Source: Megalobrama amblycephala (taxonomy: Eukaryota > Chordata > Actinopteri > Cypriniformes > Xenocyprididae). Taken from it: a DNA stretch of 64,000 nt. The translations under genes were made by a program, and so were the position numbers. Position 1 is the first letter of the stretch, and each line of letters starts with the position of its first letter. Of the stretch, positions 53,556 through 64,000 are shown one piece after another. The stretch lies in contig NC_063053.1 of NCBI RefSeq assembly GCF_018812025.1, positions 6,487,623 through 6,551,622 on the forward strand, written 5' to 3'. A model generated the notes under the pieces. It was not told the DNA's origin and did not search any database. It saw only the letters and a list, made by a program, of their open reading frames with translations.

Positions 53556-55364
53556 AGCACATGACAGATCACTAATATTCCTGAAAAGATCAATTATGAA
53601 TTTGCCCAGTATGATGTTTTTTTGCTGGTCTAGCAGATCAACGTGAGAATCTCATGAGAATACTTGTGCATTTTACGTAAAGTGTGTTTCTACCACATAC
53701 GTACACTTACTTACGTTCTGATACACACAAAAAAGTACAATATTGACATATTTATAGCAATAATACGTCAAATACTTACGTATTGACAGCTATAACACGT
53801 AAATTGTTTAAGTATCCGAGTGTGAATGTGTATGAATTTCAATGTATTAATATTAAAATCGTTTTCTATATTTTAAAATGTCATTTTCAAGGCATGCTTG
53901 CAAGTTAAACTATAGGAAGCCTTGTGGAGACACCAGATCATCAGGGTATTTATGGTGTTTTCCTTTTTAGGTGTAATAGAGCAGAATTTGGAATTGAACA
54001 AAAAAAGGCAGCTTGCGCTTGCACACAGTCTCATTACACAGTGTTTCCCTCCCTCTTTGCAGATCCATGCCTCTTTCTGTCAGTGAGAGGAACAGTTTGT
54101 AGAAAGGACTGTTAATGGAGTATATGAACAATAAAGGAAAGGATGAGTGTGTTTTGGGGGTAAGTAAGCCATTTCAGCAATTTTGCAAACTCCTGATAAA
54201 CTTAACTACTGAATTAGACCACACCCCTTCTCTCGAACCTTATCCCAAAAAAGGAATCCTTTCATAAGAGTCATTTGTTTGTGAATGGGACAACAACAAG
54301 TACGCTGTATGAAAGACATGTGTATTGCCTGTGTATTATTTCACAGTAGGCATTTTTTTCTTCACATTAATGCAGACTGCAAACTCACAGCTCCAAGCAG
54401 ATTTTGTTTGTTTTTTGTCATGCTGCTGCAGATTCAGCTACCAAAAAGTGTTGCAGGAAACATGGAATTGGCCATTCCCCTGACTTCCTGTTTACATAGC
54501 TTAGGGCTGTTGCAGAGACAGGTATAATTCCTTAAGACATGTATTCCAGTGATATCTGTGAGGTAGAAGGCACATCTATACATAGAGTTACAAAAAAACA
54601 CTTTCAGCACCTAAAGCATGGGAAGCTGGTTCTTCTTCAACAGCAGGGAGTCCCAGTCTTTTTTTGTCAGCTGAATGCCTTAGATGTAAATATTTACTTA
54701 AAGTACCCTTGAGATTTTAAGTTAATATTTCAATAATTGAACAACACATTTACATATTTACTTTCTCTCTCATGGTTAGTGGTCACATGATATGCAAGTA
54801 TACAGATAAAACATCTAATCCTTTTTTAGTTAGTTATTATTTGTATTTGTTTAGCTGTCCTTAGGGTGGTGCAGTCCCCACTTGAGGAAGCCCCGTGGCG
54901 AATGGACCGAGAGGATAACTCTTTTAAGCTACGCTGTGTGAACTGTTTATCAGTGTTACTACACAGCACTGGGAGATCTAGTGAGAAAGTATTTTAACTC
55001 GCTGCAATATTAATAATATCACTGCAAGATATAGTGAGACGCATTTAAATTCAGCACAGAATTCTCTGTTATAATCCATATCAGATAAAACATCGCTGAC
55101 ATGGAAACCAGAAGAAACACTGTGCCATGAACAAACAAGTAATAGAAGGCTTTTCAATCCACAAATCACCAAAATTCACCATGGATTTAATGTAGCAACG
55201 CCATGGTATTGTGGCAGAAACAGAAGAATGTGTTTTTTTTTTTTTTTACATTATTCATCATACAACCTTTTGAGAGTGCAGAGGAGCACTTATTGACTTA
55301 GCCATTTCCACTCCCTAATATATGGGGAAAAAGTAGGAAGTACATATAATACACCCGGCGTAAT
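53556..55364. other. No gene recognised
   Basis: AT-rich. T run at about 55231-55248. No repeat ends apart from scattered short tracts. Confidence 0.4.
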
Positions 55365-55765
55365 GCGGCGCCAGGCATGACACAAGCGTTTTTTTGCTAG
55401 TTTCAGTCCGATGCAGTTATCATTTTCACATCCTGCGCCACGTTTTTAAATACCAAATGCATTTGCGCCCATTTATGCGCCCATGGCTTGTCCTGTAGAT
55501 GGTCTGCTCACGCGTTTTAACCTCGCGCACAAGCAGATCCGTTTCTTCACTAGAAAAGCGTTCAGATTTTTAATTTGCAAATTTCATGTAAGTAGTAATC
55601 TGCCATGGCATGAGTGCAACTGGCTTTTAAAGGAAATGGGAGATGTGACTCTGGTTTATTGCATGTTACATCCAAAACACACCCATTACTCATTAAGAGA
55701 ATAGGGACAACCCTTTTAGACAACCCTTTCCCGTCGTTAAACTAGCAAAAGTGGATTTGGATTAA
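55365..55765 (-). mobile_element. AACAATGCGCCTGAACACACC-type repeat family, inverted copy
   Basis: Inverse of parts of 62215-62895: ACACCCGGCG, ATTTGCGCCCAT, GCGCCCATGG, CATGGCATGAGTGCAACTGG, ACCCATTACTCATTAAGAGA and TAAACTAGCAAAAGTGGAT all recur there in reverse. The middle is shorter here. Confidence 0.65.
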
Positions 55766-56593
55766 CATCTCACAATTCTGAGCTCAAATCTTGCAATTCT
55801 GTGTTTATATCTCAATTCTGCATTCATATCTCAAATTGTGGGAAAAAACGTCACATATGTGAGATAAAAAGACAATTACTTTTTATTTTTTTTTATTCCA
55901 TGGAGAAAACAGGTTTCCGTTGTTCCCTCATGAATCCCCATTTGGGAAACCATGTTCTACAGTATGTAGTAGCCTATCTGAAGTCACATGCTTTTACAAC
56001 TGTGGCATATATGCAAATAGAAAATTTACTACTGGTAAATGTCCTGATAAAGACTCTCTTATCAAGAAATAATTTCACAAATTCTGCAGTACCCGCCTCA
56101 AGTATAAGCATAAGCAGAAATAGTGGTGATAAATATAAAGACAAGAGTCTGATAAATCTGTGCGTACATGTTGAGTGTGTGTGTGTGTGTGTGTGTGTGC
56201 AGGTGTGTCTGCAAAGGAAGTGAGAAGCAGAAGGCATGAATATTCCATCTGGAGTGAAATAAGGTGATAGTGTTCCAACACACACAGTGAATACATTCAT
56301 GGTAAAGTAGGCAGAGCTGTAAACTGTCTTAGGGATGTGTTGTCTCTACGCTTGCCAAGCAGGTACAGCTTCTTAGACAGAGGTAAGACTGTTGTCTTAT
56401 GCCTGTCTATCTATCCCCTTGTCTTTCAGACCCCTCATCTGTCCATCTCTCTGTCTGTATGTCTGTCAGGGTCCTTCCATGTTTTTCAGCATCTGTCTTG
56501 CAGGCGCATGTCAGATTCTCCATCCAGTGAAAGAATTTAAATATCAAAGCATCATTCTGGGTAAAGTGACATATTACTGAACTCTTCATTCTC

Positions 56594-56668
<75 letters not shown>

Positions 56669-56824
56669 TCACACACACACTATTCAAATGGCGAAGTATG
56701 TTTATGGAAATTACTTAAAGATTAAAGATTAGTGTCTACAACAGTAAATGTTTATGGAAATTACTAATCTTTAAAGATTAGTGTCTACAACAGTAAATAT
56801 ATAAATGTATTTATCTGGAAATTT
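55766..56824. other. No gene; microsatellites
   Basis: GT tract at 56174-56199 and a CT-AT tract at 56599-56665. The 140-codon frame at 55801 is chance sequence running into the GT tract. A 40-bp direct repeat (TTTATGGAAATTACT with AAAGATTAGTGTCTACAACA) occurs twice at about 56700-56800. Confidence 0.45.
56599..56665. repeat. CT then AT microsatellite
   Basis: About 17 CT units followed directly by about 16 AT units. Confidence 0.95.
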
Positions 56825-57631
56825 GGTCCCACTTTATATTAGGTGGCCTTAACTACTATGTATTTACATTTAAATTAATCATTTGACAACGCAATTATTG
56901 TGTACATACATGATTTTACATTGTAATTATATTTTTAAAAATACCTGCATGTACACCGTCAACACTTATTTTCATGATTTATCACAATTTTTTTTATTTT
57001 GTCAAATCAACTATTTTTACATAATATCTTGAATATCTTTTTATTAAACCAATCTCCATTATATTAACTTTAATTTTTAAGTTAAACCAACAATACATTT
57101 TTACAGTGTAATTGTATCTTTAATTTATTTCTGTAATTGCATGTATAATTACACTATTATTACACTATTAGTAATGTATAATTACACTGTTATTACACTA
57201 TTATTCCCTTACACCTTAATCAGTGTTGCCAAGTCTGCAGTTTTCCCGTCTAATTGGGCTACTTTAACACTGTTGCCTCGGGTTGTTTTTCATGTCAGTG
57301 GGTTGAGGCGACCCCAAATAACATGATATTTAGTCCATGGAATGTAAATTTTACCAGACGAATGTGTATTTTACCCCCCTGAAATGTGATTGGGCTAGTT
57401 TTGAGTAGCTATTGGGTGGGTTTTGTTGTGAAAACCTGGCAACCATTCCCTTAACCCACCCTTAAACCTACCCATACCACCAAACCTGTACCTATATCCC
57501 GTATCCCACCTCAATAGCAGCAAAAGTGTTTTGCAATACAATATGAACACAATAAGTATATTGTACTTATTTTCTGATATAAGTACATAGTAGTTAAGAG
57601 TAGTTAAGGCCACCTAATATAAAGTGGGACC
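56825..57631. mobile_element. Element with GGTCCCACTTTATATTAGGT termini, interrupted
   Basis: Left GGTCCCACTTTATATTAGGT, right ACCTAATATAAAGTGGGACC. The subterminal arms GGCCTTAACTACTATGTA are inverted too. The middle holds a third CACTGTAAAAA MITE and AATTACACTATTATTACAC repeats. No ORF. Confidence 0.78.
56954..57108. mobile_element. CACTGTAAAAA MITE, copy 3 (shortened)
   Basis: CACCGTCAACACTTATTTTC to TTTTTACAGTG, with TA on each side. It shares TTTTGTCAAATCAACT and TTTTTAAGTTAAACCAACAA with 8201-8422. The TTAA site is unoccupied. Confidence 0.65.
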
Positions 57632-59723
57632 GGAAATTTTTTAGAGAAGGTTATTTTTAGAACATTTACAGAAGAAATGGAAAAACTAAAATGTCAGTTG
57701 TTATAATATGAAATAATGTAAGTCACAGCTTGGGGGATGTTCTTCACATAGTATAAGCTTTTCAATGTTTTTTTTTTTTTTTTTTACGGCTCAAGGGAAG
57801 TCTTAGTGGGATCTAGACTAGCAACATATTTCTGGAATATGTTCAGCACACTACAGCCTTTCTTTATCAATTGTGATACACTCATGCATTGTGAATTCTG
57901 TCTGATAACACATGCGATGGGAAATTGGGAATTGCAGTGAAATTTGTTTTCCAGGTTTTTTTTTTTTTTTTTAGACTTTCATTTTGGGCGGTTGGGAGAT
58001 GTTTTCTTGAGATTTATCCTTTAACCCGTTTTTGGATTGTACTCTTATTTGTTCTGTGAATTATTCTTCACATTTCTGGGCATTTTTTAAGGGATGGTTA
58101 GTTCTGTACTTGATTACGACTCGTGTGTTTTGTGTTTTTGATTGATATTCAATGCATCTCCTTTATGCAACTCTAATGCAGTTGTTTACACTGATTTTGA
58201 TTCAGTACTCATATTTTTCATTGGACATTAAGTGGTGACTCAACACAGTACCGAAACTGTTTAGTGTACAAAACGTGAACAAAATGTCCACAAACTCTAA
58301 TGTTGAAATGTATTATTATTATTTATTATATGTACTAAGTCAATTTGCTGTACAAAAATACACTGTGGTCAGCACAATTCTTGTTTATGCTCATTGCATA
58401 TTTAAAATTTAATTTAAAGCAGGTTGCATGAAACTCTTTACTTTTAGTTGTGATTTTGAACGCATTAGGCATTGTTTTTTATGCAAGAACACCGGACCTG
58501 CACAGCTGAACATCTCTCATGATGCACCTCAGAGTTTGAGTGTGGTTTCATGAGTCGAGCCATCTTCAAACTAAATGTAGGATGTTCTGAACCGTGTGGT
58601 CTGATGGCACTGATGTCAAGTGGCATTAGATCTTGCATGTCTCACAAGTGATTGCAATGTGCCAAGTTTAAAATGTCCAAAAGTGGATGAGATTTGAGAG
58701 ATATTGTGGGGAACTTTGCAAAAATAATAAGGTATCATATGGCTTCGAAAGTCTTGGAATATAGCAAATGTCATATATGATGATTTTGTATAAAACACGG
58801 TAGCGTCTGGTCATCAAAGTGCAGCATTAGCATTCCGCAAAATGTTTCCTTGCACGTTCCATTAAAGAAAGCAAAACTATATGGGTTTGGAACAACATTC
58901 GGGTGAGTAAATGACGACAGAGCCATAACGTGTTATAAGTAACCCTGCACTTCATGGGTTAAACCTGGAAGAATTGGGTTAGCACCAGCATTCTTTACCA
59001 TTAATTCATAACACCAGGTTTTATCTCACTGTGTGTGAAAATGAGGTTCGAAGTTCTTCATTAACATGCGGTCAGTCAGTTGGTATGAGGGTTTGGAATC
59101 TTAATTATAGACTATGGGAACTACATCTCTTATCACCTCTTCTGCCAAATTCATTAGAGCCAGAACTGAGCGAGCAGCTGCTTTAGAACCCCTGGTTCAC
59201 CTGAGAGCGAGGTGTTTACTCCACTGACTAATTAACATAAAATCCAGAATTTCCCATGATACATTATTCATTATCACTGTTAAAACTATGCTGTTTAGAC
59301 ATTTTGTTTTCATCATATTTTGCCTCATTACGCAGTTAATGTTGAGGTACAAAGGCATTCAGGGTGTTCTAATAAAATTCATTCACCACCATACCATTAT
59401 AACCAATCTTGTGGATTTTATTGCACTTCTGGGTTTTTTTGTTTTGTTTTTTTGCTTTGTCTAAACTTTCAGTTCTGAAAATAGTGAGCTACCCTTTAAT
59501 ATGGTTTGATTAATGTGTTAAAATGTGTGCTTTAAATATGCAATTAATGATGAGTGTATGAAACCTCTCCAGCCCACTGGCCACATAACTACTGTGTGGG
59601 CACCAGTGCAAAACACACAAGTTTATTTAGCAAAAATAGTGGTAAATAGTAAAAATAAAAGTATATATGGCAAGGTACTAAATGTTAAAATACAAACTGT
59701 TTCATAAGTATACTCCAAAACAC
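57632..59723. other. No gene; small MITE remnant
   Basis: Poly-T runs at about 57768-57785 and 57957-57972. At 58884-58922 GGTTTGGAACAACATTCGGG and GTGAGTAAATGACGACAGA are a right-end fragment of the TTAA MITE family. 59020-59330 is unique-looking. Confidence 0.4.
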
Positions 59724-60596
59724 TTAAAGGTGCCATCGAATTGAAAATTGAATTTACCTCGGCATAGTTGAATAACAAGAGTTCAGTACATGGAAATGAC
59801 ATACAGTGAGTCTCAAACATCATTGTTTCCTCCTTCTTATATAAATCTCATTTGTTTAAAAGACCTCCGAAGAACAGGCGAATCTCAACATAACACTGAC
59901 TGTTACGTAACAGTCGGGGTTTACGCCCCCAATATTTGCATATGCCAGCTCATGTTCAAGGCATTAGACAAGGGCAGCCAGTATTAACGTCTGGATCTGT
60001 GCACAGCTGAATCATCAGACTAGGTAAGCAAGCAAGAACAATAGCGAAAAATGGCAGATGGAGCAATAATAACTGACATGATCCATGATATCATGATATT
60101 TTTAGTGATATTTGTAAATTGTCTTTCTAAATGTTTCGTTAGCATGTTGCTAATGTAATGTTAAATGTGGTTAAAGTTACCATCGTTTCTTACTGTATTC
60201 ACGGAGACAAGAGCCGTCACTATTTTCATTTTTAAACACTTGCAGTCTGTATAATTCATAAATACAACTTCATTCTTTATAAATCTCTCCAACAGTGTGT
60301 AATGTTAGCTTTAGCCACGGAGCACTATCAAACTCATTCAGAATCAAATGTAAACATCCAAATAAATACCATACTTACACGATTAGACATGCTGCATGAC
60401 GAACACTTTGTAAAGATCCGGGGGGGGGGGGGGGGGCCTGAATCGATGCATTTCTAATTATGCCCCAAAATAGGCAGTTAAAAAATTAATGAAAAAAATC
60501 TATGGGGTATTTTGAGCTGAAACTTCACAGACACATTCAGGGGACACCTTAGACTTATATTACATCTTGTAAAAAAATGTTCGATGGCACCTTTAA
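59724..60596 (-). mobile_element. TTAA element of the AAAGGTGCCCT family, copy 3, inverted
   Basis: TTAAAGGTGCCATCGAA to TTCGATGGCACCTTTAA. Inverse of copies 1 and 2. It retains GTTACGTAAC (59902), the octamer and the MxFETHCMSFPC frame (minus strand from 59823). In place of about 110 bp present in copy 2, it has a 17-base G run (60420-60436) between AAAGATCC and CCTGAATCGATG. Confidence 0.85.
60420..60436 (+). repeat. Poly-G run
   Basis: 17 consecutive G on the plus strand, at the point where the element differs from its relatives. Confidence 0.95.
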
Positions 60597-61672
60597 ACAT
60601 TACTTGTTAATGTGAGATTGGCAATATAATCAACTACTAACTTATTGTAAAGTAATCCATATAAAGTCATGTAAGTGCCTTACTGTGACATCAATTTTAG
60701 CTTTTAAAAAATGTGGAAACTAAGTTGAAACTACAAAAATATTTGGTTTCCACTTTTATTTTTAATCTAGCTAGTCTCTTTTCATTCACTGTTGTGTTAG
60801 AAGTGTTTGAAAATGTTTTTAAAATGTCTCACTTGTGTTTTCTTGTGATGTCAACTCAAGGCCATTTACACATTTAGGGGTGAATTCACCAAGTGAATAG
60901 CACATTCACACACGGTATTCCAGCTCAAAAACCTGAATCTTATTCACCAACCACTCGCAATTCAGTTTAACCTGGCCATAAAATGCTTTAAAATAGCATT
61001 AGACACAGTATACCCAGACGCACAGTGAAAACAAGCGCAAGCTCAAGCCATTTTTCATCAGATTCAGATGTCTGGATCACAGTGGTGGTCCCAGTAAAGT
61101 TTATCCAGATCGATGTAGTCTGCTGCATCTTCCAAAACTGAGCGCTCAGAACCGGCCTGCAAGATGGGGAATTTTGTCATGCAAATTGTGTTCAGCACAG
61201 ATTTGCGGTGTTACCTGATTTGCATAATTCCTTTAGTGAATTGGGCACTAAAAGAACGCAGACAGCACATCCAAATAAATGCCGATTTCAGCAGCTGCAA
61301 CTCATTCCTAGTGAATTCCCCCCTTTAGACTCGTACCTGGTACATTTTACTATTCAACCTCCAATGTTCCAAACTTAATTTATTCTGTGGGCATAAAAGT
61401 AGGTATATTGAAAATGTTTTTATTTTCTGGGGGCATAAAAGACGGTATTTTGAATGTTTTTTTGTTTGTTTGTTTGTTTTACCTGCCTGTACAATGAAAG
61501 TCAGTGGGGTCCAGTGCTTTTGGACCGCCCTGACTTTCATTAAAAGGACGAAAGCAATTCTTCAAAATATCTTCTTTTATAATCATTAGAGTATCAAGCA
61601 ATAAAAGTCAGATCAAGCAATAAACATTTACATGTAATGTGAAACACTTTCATGGCAGCTGCCTCTTTTTAT
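60597..61672. other. No gene recognised
   Basis: A TTTG microsatellite occurs at about 61457-61480. Otherwise unique-looking. Confidence 0.4.
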
Positions 61673-63271
61673 TTAAAGGGGTGGTTGATTATGATTTCAA
61701 CATCTTAACTAATGTTAGTGTGTAATGTTGCTGTTAGAGCATAAACAACATCTGCAAAGTTACAATGCTCAAAGTTCAATGCAAAGGGAGATATTTTCTT
61801 TGAAAGAATTCACTGTTTAAGGACTACAACAAATGGCTGGTAGGGACTAGTATAGTGACATCACTAACCCTAAAAGTTACACAAACCCTGCCCCCGAGAA
61901 CAGGCAACAAAGGGGGTGAGGCCATGTTGGGCTTCTTTAGAGAAAAGAAAGAGTTGTTGTAGTGGAGTGTTGTTTACCATGCCGTCATTTTACGGCAAAC
62001 TGCTTGTCTTCTTCACAAACGAGGGTCAATTCAACGCTGGATTTGCACAAAAGATTAACATGACGGCACATGCTAGTCGATGAGTTGAATCAACTCCACA
62101 GCAACTACATAAATTTATCCACTAACCATTCAGAAACGTCCAGATCCATCCTATTTTAACGATCTAAGCACATGGTCTAAAGCGCATAGCGCACAGCGCA
62201 AGTGCACTTAGGGCGTGTCTGAATCCACTTTTGCTAGTTTAAGGATGGAAAAAATGGCCGGTTCACCCAGCACATTGTCTAAAATGGTTGTCCCTATTCT
62301 TTTAGTGAGTAATGGGTGTGTTTTTGGGCGTTACAAAAATAAACCAACCAGAGTCTTGTCTCTCATTCCCTTTAAAAGCCAGTTGCGCTCACGCCATGGC
62401 ATATTCACTGTTTACCAGGCGGGATTTGCAATTGGAATAACTGAACTCATCTATAGTGAGGAAAAAGCAGGCGAGCAGACCATCTACGGGAAAAACCAGA
62501 TTCCACCAAAGCATTTTTATCTTTATGCACACAATCATAATCTTTTACATTGTAATCCTTTTATTTTTAATATTTGGTATGTTTGTGTGCTGCTGCGCTT
62601 CCTTGTGTGTATAATAAGCAGAATGTACGTGCGTTGTGCACCCGTCTATAGGTGCATAATACTAACGCTTTTTAATAACAAAACAAATATTGCGCCATTG
62701 ACTTTAGACCAGGTTTTAGTTGGTCAATGCCGCAGTCTATTTCAGTTGCCTCAAAATAGTAATGGGCCAACAATGCGCCTGAACACACCTCGTTTTCAGA
62801 CCAGCATGCCCATGGGTGCACAAATGGGCGCAAATGCATCTGCTATTTAAACAACGTGGCACAGGACGTGAAAATGGTAACTGCGCCGGGTGTATGATAG
62901 GACCCTATAAGTTGTAACTTCTTCCTGAGTCTCTCCATCAGTGTCCAACTCCGGTTTGAACAATGTAAGGCTGAACACCGTTACTGACAATAGTTATTTT
63001 GGCTGCGTGAGATTCTCCAGCTTTGTTGTTGTTGAGCAACCGAAGTGTGAGCTGTTAAAGCTCCGCCCTCTTCTGAAAAGGGGCCGGGAGCAGCAGCTCA
63101 TGTGCATTTAAAGGGACACACACAAAAACGGTGTATTTTTGCTCAAACCCAAATGGGGCAAATTTGACAAGCCATTATAAATGATCTGTGGGGTATTTTG
63201 AGCTGAAACTTCACAGACACATTCTGGGGACACCAGAGACTTATATTACATCTTTTATAGGTCCCCTTTAA
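61673..63271. mobile_element. TTAA element (GGGGTGGTTGATTATG / TATAGGTCCCC ends), interrupted
   Basis: Left TTAAAGGGGTGGTTGATTATG (61673), right TTTATAGGTCCCCTTTAA (63271). The right portion (GGGTATTTTGAGCTGAAACT, GGGGACACCAGAGACTTATA) matches 40310-40404, and the related words GGGTATTTTGAGCTGAAACT also occur in the AAAGGTGCCCT family. It is interrupted by another repeat. Confidence 0.65.
62160..62908 (+). mobile_element. AACAATGCGCCTGAACACACC-type repeat, longest copy
   Basis: From about GCGCATAGCGCACAGCGCAA (62181) to AACTGCGCCGGGTGTATGAT (62880-62900). Contains CCACTTTTGCTAGTTTAAGG, GAGTAATGGGTGTGTTTTTG, ACGCCATGGCATATTC and ATGGGCGCAAATGCATCTGC. A 211-codon frame (62215-62850) spans it but has no recognisable domain and is not kept in the other copies. 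Confidence 0.6.
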
Positions 63272-64000
63272 GAACTTTTTGAAAACTAGCCCTTGAACTG
63301 CATGAAGATCTGTCTCTGCTCTACATGTCTGACGGTAAATAGATACACTCTCAATTTATCGCCTATTTATATGGCCCAAGAGCTTCCTAACTGACTGTGA
63401 CGTGTAGATTCATTATCCTTATCTTTCAAAAAAGCAGGTATACTGTTTTTATAGCGTGATTTATTGCTTACTTAAAAAGGATCACTGCTGTGGGACAGGT
63501 CTTTCAGGTGCTGCGGAGACAGTACCAGTCTGACTGATGGGAGCCTCATGGGGCATCTCTGATATCTATGATCCTATCAGTGGGTCTGGCCGAGGTGGCC
63601 TCGCTCAAGTGCCATTACCTGGACTGCTCGAGTGCAACAAGTGTTCTTACCAAGACTGTCATTACATCAGCATGGATGTGGGGTGACGGGGCTGTGTGTA
63701 CCACCAATCTTCAGGTAGAAACACCAGAGTCATGTACCTGTCATTAACAACCATGACTTTGTGTGTGGCAAATCCCAAAATCGAAATAAAAATTTAATTT
63801 GCTACAAAATTTAAAAATGTCAATTTAGAAATAAAAGGCTATTTTCTACCCTGATTTTAGCCCTCTGATTTGAACACTCTGTTGGAAGGGGCGTGTCTGC
63901 TGTGAGACTTCAATGTAAATGCACACTGCTATGATTGGTTAACATATTTGCATATGAAATAAGTATTACATGTGGAACTCTCTTGAAAACTTTAACTATG
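63272..64000. other. No gene recognised
   Basis: 63500-63740 is GC-richer and unique-looking, but every frame has stops within about 60 codons. No exon can be supported. Confidence 0.35.

Noticed and set aside
62215..62850. 211-codon open frame on the plus strand
   Set aside because: It lies wholly in an interspersed repeat and has no domain. Copies at 15384 and 55365 do not keep the frame, and its composition is that of translated AT-rich repeat.
63500..63740. Possible exon with ECNKCSYQDCHY-like cysteine pattern
   Set aside because: Frame closes within about 60 codons on both sides, no convincing acceptor, and the cysteine spacing fits no zinc finger cleanly.

Overview
The window looks like gene-poor nuclear DNA from a teleost fish, most likely a cyprinid. 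It is AT-rich vertebrate sequence without operons or ribosome binding sites. It is crowded with zebrafish/carp-type repeats: TTAA-flanked elements, hAT elements with 8-bp target duplications, Tc1/mariner copies with TA duplications, Harbinger-like elements with TAA duplications, a tRNA-derived SINE, CA/GT tracts and an AATTT/ATTTT array. I recognise no host protein-coding gene. The only coding sequences I can support belong to mobile elements.

The main feature is a 6.3-kb GC-rich DIRS-type tyrosine-recombinase retrotransposon on the minus strand (26741-33046). Its structure is almost complete. Two inverted terminal repeats of about 170 bp each carry an octamer motif and a TATA box. The internal complementary region is made of two abutting 57-bp blocks, each the exact reverse complement of one outer end. 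In coding order there is an intact gag-like ORF, a reverse transcriptase (YLDD), an RNase H plus methyltransferase-like region, and a tyrosine recombinase with all expected catalytic residues. Pol is broken by an in-frame stop next to an apparent small deletion and by a frame change between RT and RNase H. RT core and recombinase share one frame that stays open for 850 codons, although about 1 kb in the middle is out of frame with the RNase H coding.

Left of it (1-26740): a LINE 3' fragment, split MITEs, several TTAA elements, a tRNA-like SINE fragment, an LTR-like stretch, a hAT-within-hAT-within-TTAA nest (16135-19346), and an unusual interlocked inverted-repeat block (22466-23080). Right of it (33047-64000): Harbinger-like and hAT MITEs, two Tc1/mariner copies with decayed transposase (37690-39148 and 49081-50426), a 500-bp direct duplication (36139 and 39707), a SINE with a long TG tract, and two more copies of the TTAA family seen at 16135 (52602 and 59724).

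That TTAA family (16135, 52602, 59724) is the second most interesting item. All three copies keep the same order: octamer ATGCAAAT, a palindromic GTTACGTAAC (D-box/PAR-bZIP type), a TATA-like TTTATATAAG, and a short ATG-initiated open frame ending at a splice-donor-like sequence. It may be a mobile promoter cassette. Nested insertions in the window also supply their own empty-site paralogues, so target duplications and the order of insertion can be read directly.
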